Of a stretch of 64,000 nucleotides of DNA, positions 58,657 to 64,000 are shown piece by piece. The stretch covers positions 25,334,905 to 25,398,904 of the forward strand of contig CM056743.1 in assembly GCA_029851415.1 (NCBI GenBank), in the 5' to 3' direction. Position 1 is the stretch's first letter. Every line of letters starts with the position of its first letter. The notes below the pieces were generated by a model. That model did no database searches and was not told the origin of the DNA. It worked only from the letters and a program-made list of their open reading frames with translations. The DNA comes from Eretmocerus hayati (Eukaryota; Arthropoda; Insecta; Hymenoptera; Aphelinidae). The translations under genes and the position numbers were made by a program.

Positions 58657-60648
58657 TCTCTCTCAGCATGAATCAGTTAGATTCTCAAAGATTCAATCAG
58701 TATTATAAATCTCACTAATTTAATCAGTCAAACTTTTCCAAGCCCATGCGGTCGATTGGTTACACCAATCTCCCCCCTTCCGCATAGAATATCAATGAAA
58801 ACATGTTGCCAATCATACAGACTTTTAATAGCGATGATTACTTCAATTCCATGCCAGATATCCATCTTCACCACTTCTAACTGATGGATTAACTGATTAA
58901 ATCATTCCATATACAATGATTCATCAGTTATAGTTGATCCCAAATCGACTTACTGATCTTCAGTGCATATGGACTGATTCGGTCAGTAGCATGAAGCATA
59001 AGTGCATCAGTACCGGTACCCGAATTTGACTGGCATTTATAGACGCCAAGCGCCTTCAAATGTTCTACACTGTTGGAATTTCGTCAATTAGTCATGGCAA
59101 AAGACAGTACGTTCTGCATTCATAGCATTATAAAACCTCAGACAATATATTTGAACGATTTAGCGCCGTAACCTCCAAATCGTGATGAGTACTGATACAT
59201 CAGTACCGCTAACGAACTTTTTCTGGCATTTATAGACGCCAAGCGCCTTCAAATCCTCTACCCTGTTGAAATTTCGTCAATTAGTCATGGCAAAAGACCG
59301 AACATGCTATAATCACAGCGTTATAAGACCTCAAACGATATATTTGAACGACTTTGCACAGTAACCTCTAAAACGTGATGAGTACTGATACATCAGTGCC
59401 GCTAACGAATTTTTTCTCGCATTTATAGACGCCAAACGCCTTTAAATGCTCCACTCTGTTGATATTTCGTAAATTAGTGATGGCAAAAGGCAGGACATGC
59501 TATATTAACAGCATTATGAAACCCCAGACACTATATTCGAATTACTTTGCACCATAACCTCTAACTTGCGACAAGTACTGATCATCACTATACCCAGTCA
59601 TCACAATCGCTGCTTGACTCAGATTGTAATTTTTTAGCTGTAGAGTGGCTCCAAATGCATTTTTGAGAGCATAATCATGTTAATTAGTCATGGTAAATCA
59701 AACGATTCCATCTCCAGATGAAGTATTATTTGTTAGAGAACATATGTTATCTGTTGTAGAATATGGTGCCCTTATGAGATGAATTATATTGAATAGGAGA
59801 CTGTTTTTGAGTTAGATTCATAGTGCCTTTGGAGGCTCACTACATACAGTAAGAAATTATAAAAACAATCCACTATCATAATGGCACAATTCAATTTGTC
59901 TTTGACTGCTTGTGACAATAAACACTAGCTCAATTTCCCTAGAAATGTACCTTAAAACATGTAAGAGTTCACAATTGTGCATGAATAGTTTTGACAAGAC
60001 ATTGACATCTCCCAGCACCCTATCCAATGTACCTTGTGTCCTCATGAATGAAGTCAGCATATTGCAAGTGACTCAATAAGAGGTGCAGTTTATGATGAAT
60101 ATTCCTTGGCTTGAGATTAATTAGTTGGGTAACAAAACTTCCTTCCAACAGCCTGAATTTCATAATCTTCTGAGGTATTTGAAGTTACTTATCTGATCTG
60201 TGATAATATTGGTTTTTAGAAGAACTTTTCTACACAGATGTAGCCAGGTACATATAAAAGATGTTTGATTTGTTTTGCTGAATGCATTGAAAATCTCATC
60301 ATTACTGTATCAATCACATAATCATCCACTTTTGCTCATGGAACATCATTCACACTCAAAGTGATGATTTCCTCAAGTTAATATCTTGGATAAGACTAGA
60401 GGGCTGCATATAGATACACACAGCCTTCAATATTAGGTCTGATTTTAATACAGCAAAGTGGAGTATGATGGTACAAATATTCAGAATGTAAACCACATGT
60501 GAATGAGTAAAATAGGAACAGAATTACTGATGAATCAGTCTATATACACAGATTCATTCAGTAAAAATTGATCACACTTTACTGACCCGATCAGTGTATA
60601 TGGACTGATTGTCAGTTAGATCTGACTGATTCATGCTGAGAGAGTTAG
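58657..60648. mobile_element. 2.0-kb TIR element in an intron of the level-2 gene
   Basis: Left end CTCTCTCAGCATGAATCAGT and right end ACTGATTCATGCTGAGAG are inverted; ACTGATTCATCA-type words recur throughout. Target duplication is unclear. No transposase; most of the interior is AT-rich and contains the 193-bp tandem repeat. Confidence 0.6.
59008..59586. repeat. Tandem repeat, 3 x 193 bp
   Basis: Units start at 59008, 59201 and 59394 (CAGTACCG/CAGTGCCG). Each contains GCATTTATAGACGCCAA, TCGTCAATTAGTCATGGC and GTGATGAGTACTGAT-like blocks. The third is the most diverged. Confidence 0.8.
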
Positions 60649-62100
60649 GTAAACTGGTTTGACTCATGGATGGTCATGCACAGTCATCTGATGTTGTGTT
60701 GCCAAGGGTTGAATTTATGTGAATCATATATTATGTGATACTAATTCAAAAAACTTTTCTCTGCAGCTATCATCTGACATGATGCCAAGGCAACGAAAGC
60801 GAGACTTGAGTGACCCAAATGGCAAGCCCTCAAATTACATGATGAAAAAAATTAGGCAGTCGTGTGAGTCAGTAAGTATCCAGCATTCAAGCTATTTGAG
60901 CTTTGGCATATTATTATAGATTATTTGAGAACTAAATCTATGATTTTCAATTTTGCAGGAGAATGCATTAAATGATCTTCCTGAGCTAGTGCGGAATCCA
61001 CCACAACCTCAAATGGACGGAAGCTTAGAGATGCAATTATCTTTAGAGAATGATCTTCCGTACCATGCCCCTTACTCTTCTGATGAAATGGACAGCCCTC
61101 AGTTGCCATTAATGCTTCGTAATGTTGAGGTTTGTACTGTTGGGTACGCTAATTTGCTCAAAGTCATGTTTTGTATGTACATGATTCCATTTGTGTTTCA
61201 CGTTGTATTTAATGTCAATAGAGTCACTTCCAACAGGACGTTTATAAATGTATATAGGTGATACATACATAAATTCCATTGGAAACGTGTAAATAACTGA
61301 TATATGTAATACTCTAATGTAAGCAAACTAATCGTAAGACACAATAAATGTAAAGATAACTATTATTCGATTATTCAATTTATGCGACAGTTTTCAAAAG
61401 TTATGAGGAATATCCATTAAGTTCGTGAGAACATTTGGTTATAGATAATAAGTATCACTCTGGAATGATTTCAGAAAGTGGAAAACATGAGAAATATTAA
61501 TTTGGTCCGTGCATGAGGAACTTGTGTTATCAACACTATATTCCACTTCCAGAATTCAATAATCGGAAAAATTTGTGGACTTTTTAAAATCGTGTGGAAA
61601 TTTCGATGAATCGTGAGGAATTTTGATTTTTGAAAATATTTAGTTTCTCGTCAGAGTTTTGAGAAAGTTCGCGTATGGGAGGTGTTCGATCAACACCATA
61701 CCACCGATTAACATTATCATCAAATAATTTTGCTCGATCACACATTCTCCTTCTTCGGATTCCATTCTGTTCATATTCTTCATTCAAATATCCAAGAAAA
61801 GAAATAGCGATCAAGAAAATTTTTTCCCATCCAGGAAGCAAAGGGACGTCCCTGGCGACGTCTACAATAGTGAAAAAGTGCTACGTCTCCAGAGACATCC
61901 CAGGGACGTCCCCAGAGACGTCACCATGACGTCCCCAGGGACGTGCCCAGAGACGTCTTGGGGACGTGCCTAGGGACGTGCATATTTTCAGCAGGGTCTA
62001 GAGCAAACTATAAAGCTCTTGACTTCTATTTGTGATGATTTCTGAATCATTTTGATTTATATCGTCATACCCGACTTGCGGAAGTGAGAAAGTTGACTCA

Positions 62101-62274
62101 ATTTTTATGAACTCCATCAAATACGTGACTTGACCTGGCGGAAATCTGCCGTATCGGATGAAAAGAACCTCAAGGAGTCCTTGAGGTACTTGGAGAAAGC
62201 TCAAAGCATGGTCCTAATTCAAGTAGTTTCAGGCCAACAAGACGAGAAAGATAGGATAATTCTCCAATGAAGAG
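62101..62274 (+). CDS. Level-1 native coding-like fragment 3
   Basis: Open stretch LNFYELHQIRDLTWRKSAVS ... SLRYLEKAQSMVLIQVVSGQ ending at a stop. Charged, helical composition; plausible exon of the 17.6-kb unit's own gene on the same strand as the fragments at 51994 and 53560. Family unknown. Confidence 0.3.
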
Positions 62275-62327
62275 ATTTTCCTTTCACAATGCAAACTTTT
62301 GATCGGTAATGTTCACACACGCACGCA

Positions 62328-62332
62328 CGCAT

Positions 62333-62426
<94 letters not shown>

Positions 62427-62510
62427 ACACACACACACGTACACACACACACACACATACACACACACACACACATATATACACACATGCACAAACACGC
62501 ACGCTGCTCC
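62328..62510. repeat. (CA)n microsatellite
   Basis: A long CA dinucleotide run (about 62335-62424) continues into imperfect CA/CG/TA units. Thr-His and Cys-Val frames across it are meaningless. Confidence 0.95.
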
Positions 62511-63006
62511 CCTCCCCCCCAACACACAAACAAAGGGATGCTCTAATAAACAATTTTAGGTTAAATAAGTTCCATCTGAGTAATGGGCCAACTGTGAAAT
62601 ATGACAGAAAAATATGAAACCTCGTGGGAAATCACGAAAACAGCATGTTTTATATAGAAAACTTTGCATGAATATTTTTATGTAACTTTGAAAGTTTGAC
62701 AGAAAGTTACTCAATACATTTTTCGATGGAATTCGTTCTCTCCGAGTATTAGATAAAAAATCAAATTTTGACGATAGAACAGACAAGTCCGGAGAGTGAA
62801 ACCCGTTACATACTCAAAATTCAAAAGAATAGGACTCGAGTACTATAAAAATTTGATCGCTGCGGGAAGTGACCCCATAAGTTGCAGTAATAATAAGGCA
62901 TTCTTACTCATTGCAGTGGTTGCAAAATATGCCATATATATTTCCGAGCGTAACGAGTATCCCTCGCTCGATTAGCCTTTTTCAATCATATTTCTTGAAT
63001 TTTTCA

Positions 63007-63111
63007 GGACTAAGTGAGAAAATTGACCTTTTCGTTGAGTCTGTACTGCCTCACAAGGGTGTGAGAAAGTTGAACGAGTTCTACAATTTTAATCTTCTCA
63101 TCTGCCCTTAA
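63007..63111 (+). CDS. Level-1 native terminal-exon-like fragment
   Basis: After a good acceptor (TTGAATTTTTCAG) the frame reads LSEKIDLFVESVLPHKGVRK and ends at TAA 63109-63111. It looks like a last exon of the 17.6-kb unit's native gene, 60 bp before the right TIR. Unrecognised. Confidence 0.35.
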   Translation, partial: GLSEKIDLFVESVLPHKGVRKLNEFYNFNLLICP

Positions 63112-63650
63112 AAATAAAATTCGAGTCCGTCAAAATACGGTTGACGTTTCCGTGTATTTGCCCAACATTGAAAAGTGTCGGAAAGACATCTTTTTCCGAA
63201 TTTACACGGAAATAGCACAACTGGCGCGGCGGTTTCGATGATTACGGTCAGCTTGTGATATTAGAGATGATCAGAACCAAATCGGAGGATCCTCGTTGCG
63301 GTCAGTAATCGAATACTTACATGACTGAGACTCCATTGCCCGTCGACTTGAAAGATTCTTGCCACCAAATAAGCGCCCTTGAGGGTCAAACAGCTGAGAT
63401 CCACTAGCAAAGTCCTCCCTCCTCTCGGAAATACATTTTCGGGAAAAATTCTTGTACCCACCCAATCACGATGTGCCACGACCACTCACGAGTTGCCTTT
63501 CAATACTCGTGATCAAGTATGAAGACCTATGACGACCTATTAAATGATACCGGCATAGACCATAGTCAGTCATAGGTCGTCATATATGACCATAGTTCGG
63601 CCCGGAACGTGGTCATATATGATCATGAGGCACTTTTTTTTACTAGGGTA

Positions 63651-64000
63651 GTCCGAAGTTGTTTTTTACCGTTTTGTACGTTTTTTGGTCAATTTTCTGA
63701 TTTTTCATTCTTTGACTAATCAGAAAATAGGATATTTCCGTACTGAGCGTGGTAGCCTATTTTGGGCACTAGGACAGCTTGTCTGTCGAGCAAAGCGAGA
63801 CAGACATGTCCTTCAGTGCCCAAAATGGGCTTGCAAGCGAAGAGCGGATATATTTTTTCATTGCGAGAACCCTAAAATTCTATTTAAATGCGGCATTTTT
63901 AGGTTAGAGTAATGAAAAAGAAATTTCTGCGCATGTGTGTGGTTGTACGGATCTTCGACTGGAACTGAAGATACACGATTCTTTAGACATCAAGATTATT
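63651..64000. other. Right flank with foldback
   Basis: An inverted repeat at about 63752-63832 pairs GCCTATTTTGGGCACTAGGACA with TGTCCTTCAGTGCCCAAAATGGGC around a GTCTGTC/GACAGAC inner stem. No gene seen before the window end. Confidence 0.55.

Larger units (their letters stand above)
54896..61129 (+). pseudogene. Gene of the 8.15-kb element, first exon split by a foldback
   Basis: Exon a: about 54896-55231, continued at 58540-58548 after the foldback; it carries a basic, charged sequence (MPSDRINRLRQKLRDWREKS). Removing 55232-58531 with one 8-bp duplication restores the frame up to a donor (AAG|GTATTT, 58549). Exon b: 60767-60871 (MMPRQRKRDLSDPNGKPSNY, NLS-like), donor GTAAGT. Exon c: 60959-61129 (acidic, SLENDLPYHAPYSSDEMDSP), donor GTTTGT. 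All junctions are phase 0, which supports one gene. Later exons are missing, since the right TIR begins at 61300. Probably the N-terminus of a transposase or accessory protein; family not recognised. Confidence 0.5.
53847..61996. mobile_element. 8.15-kb TIR element, 3-bp duplication TCT (nest level 2)
   Basis: TIRs of about 695 bp (53847-54543 and 61300-61996) begin CCCTGCTGAAAATATGCACG, flanked by TCT (53844-53846, 61997-61999). The outer 150 bp of each arm is packed with ACGTCYCTGGG-type repeats in both orientations, which could bind a transposase. A 3-bp duplication fits CMC/EnSpm-like or Harbinger-like elements; the superfamily is not resolved. Inside are a multi-exon gene (see 54896-61129), the 3.3-kb foldback and an element at 58657-60648. 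Confidence 0.85.
46080..63648. mobile_element. 17.6-kb unit bounded by ~480-bp TIRs, TA duplication (nest level 1)
   Basis: Left arm about 46080-46556, right arm about 63172-63648. They start CCCTAGTAAAAAAAAG and are flanked by TA (46078-46079, 63649-63650). The arms align along their length, including the block around TTTTCCCCGAAAATGTATTTTCG and the inner end CGCCAGTTGTGCTATTTCCG, with a few indels. The unit is filled with later insertions; about 4 kb of its own sequence remains, with unrecognised coding-like fragments at 47510-47914 (minus), 51994-52147, 53560-53742, 62101-62274 and 63007-63111 (plus). The transposase family is undetermined. Confidence 0.8.

Noticed and set aside
53914..61929. 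Identical small proteins at 53914-54259 and 61584-61929
   Set aside because: Both lie within the 695-bp TIRs of the 8.15-kb element; the match reflects the inverted repeat.
62299..62617. Overlapping Thr/His and Cys/Val open frames on both strands
   Set aside because: Produced by the CA dinucleotide repeat; no coding meaning.

Overview
The window reads as nuclear DNA of an insect or another arthropod; a hymenopteran is plausible but not shown. It is AT-rich, the genes have short introns with GT..AG borders, and transposon debris is dense. There are no ribosome-binding sites, operons or phage genes.

Positions 1-24,600 are dominated by three complete tandem paralogues of an arthropod SMYD4-like protein (TPR-like region, MYND zinc finger, divergent SET), all on the minus strand: A (5137-7789), B (12140-15924) and C (18964-22385). 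Each has five exons with matching phases, and exon 2 is exactly 272 nt in each. Differences in intron size come from insertions: nested terminal-inverted-repeat (TIR) elements in intron 4 of B, and a mariner-type foldback in intron 1 of C. The MYND ligands are intact, but the SET cofactor motif (NHxCxPN) is degenerate in every copy, so the proteins look like non-catalytic MYND/TPR adaptors (inference).

Positions 24,600-34,000 hold a Mutator-like foldback with a 9-bp target-site duplication (TSD). Next comes a decayed non-LTR retrotransposon (gag knuckle, APE endonuclease, RT, RNase H) into which a second, 5'-truncated non-LTR element and a solo LTR have inserted. Directly after it, on the plus strand, lie exons 2-5 of a fourth SMYD4-like copy (D) without exon 1. 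A fifth relic (E, exons 4-5, frameshifted) is at 41172-41543.

Positions 34,000-46,000 contain a 242-bp direct repeat, a promoter-like array of six 21-bp repeats followed by a TATA box and a small basic ORF, an AT-rich element, a microsatellite and several TIR elements.

Positions 46,080-63,648 form one 17.6-kb unit bounded by ~480-bp inverted repeats and a TA duplication. Inside it are a 4.0-kb TTAA-flanked element carrying an intron-containing tyrosine recombinase gene, a mariner-like palindrome, and an 8.15-kb TIR element (3-bp TSD). The 8.15-kb element was itself split in an exon by a 3.3-kb foldback (8-bp TSD), and that foldback carries a 0.62-kb MITE (TA TSD) whose ends resemble those of the outermost unit. 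This four-level nest and the tyrosine recombinase element are the most unusual features of the window.
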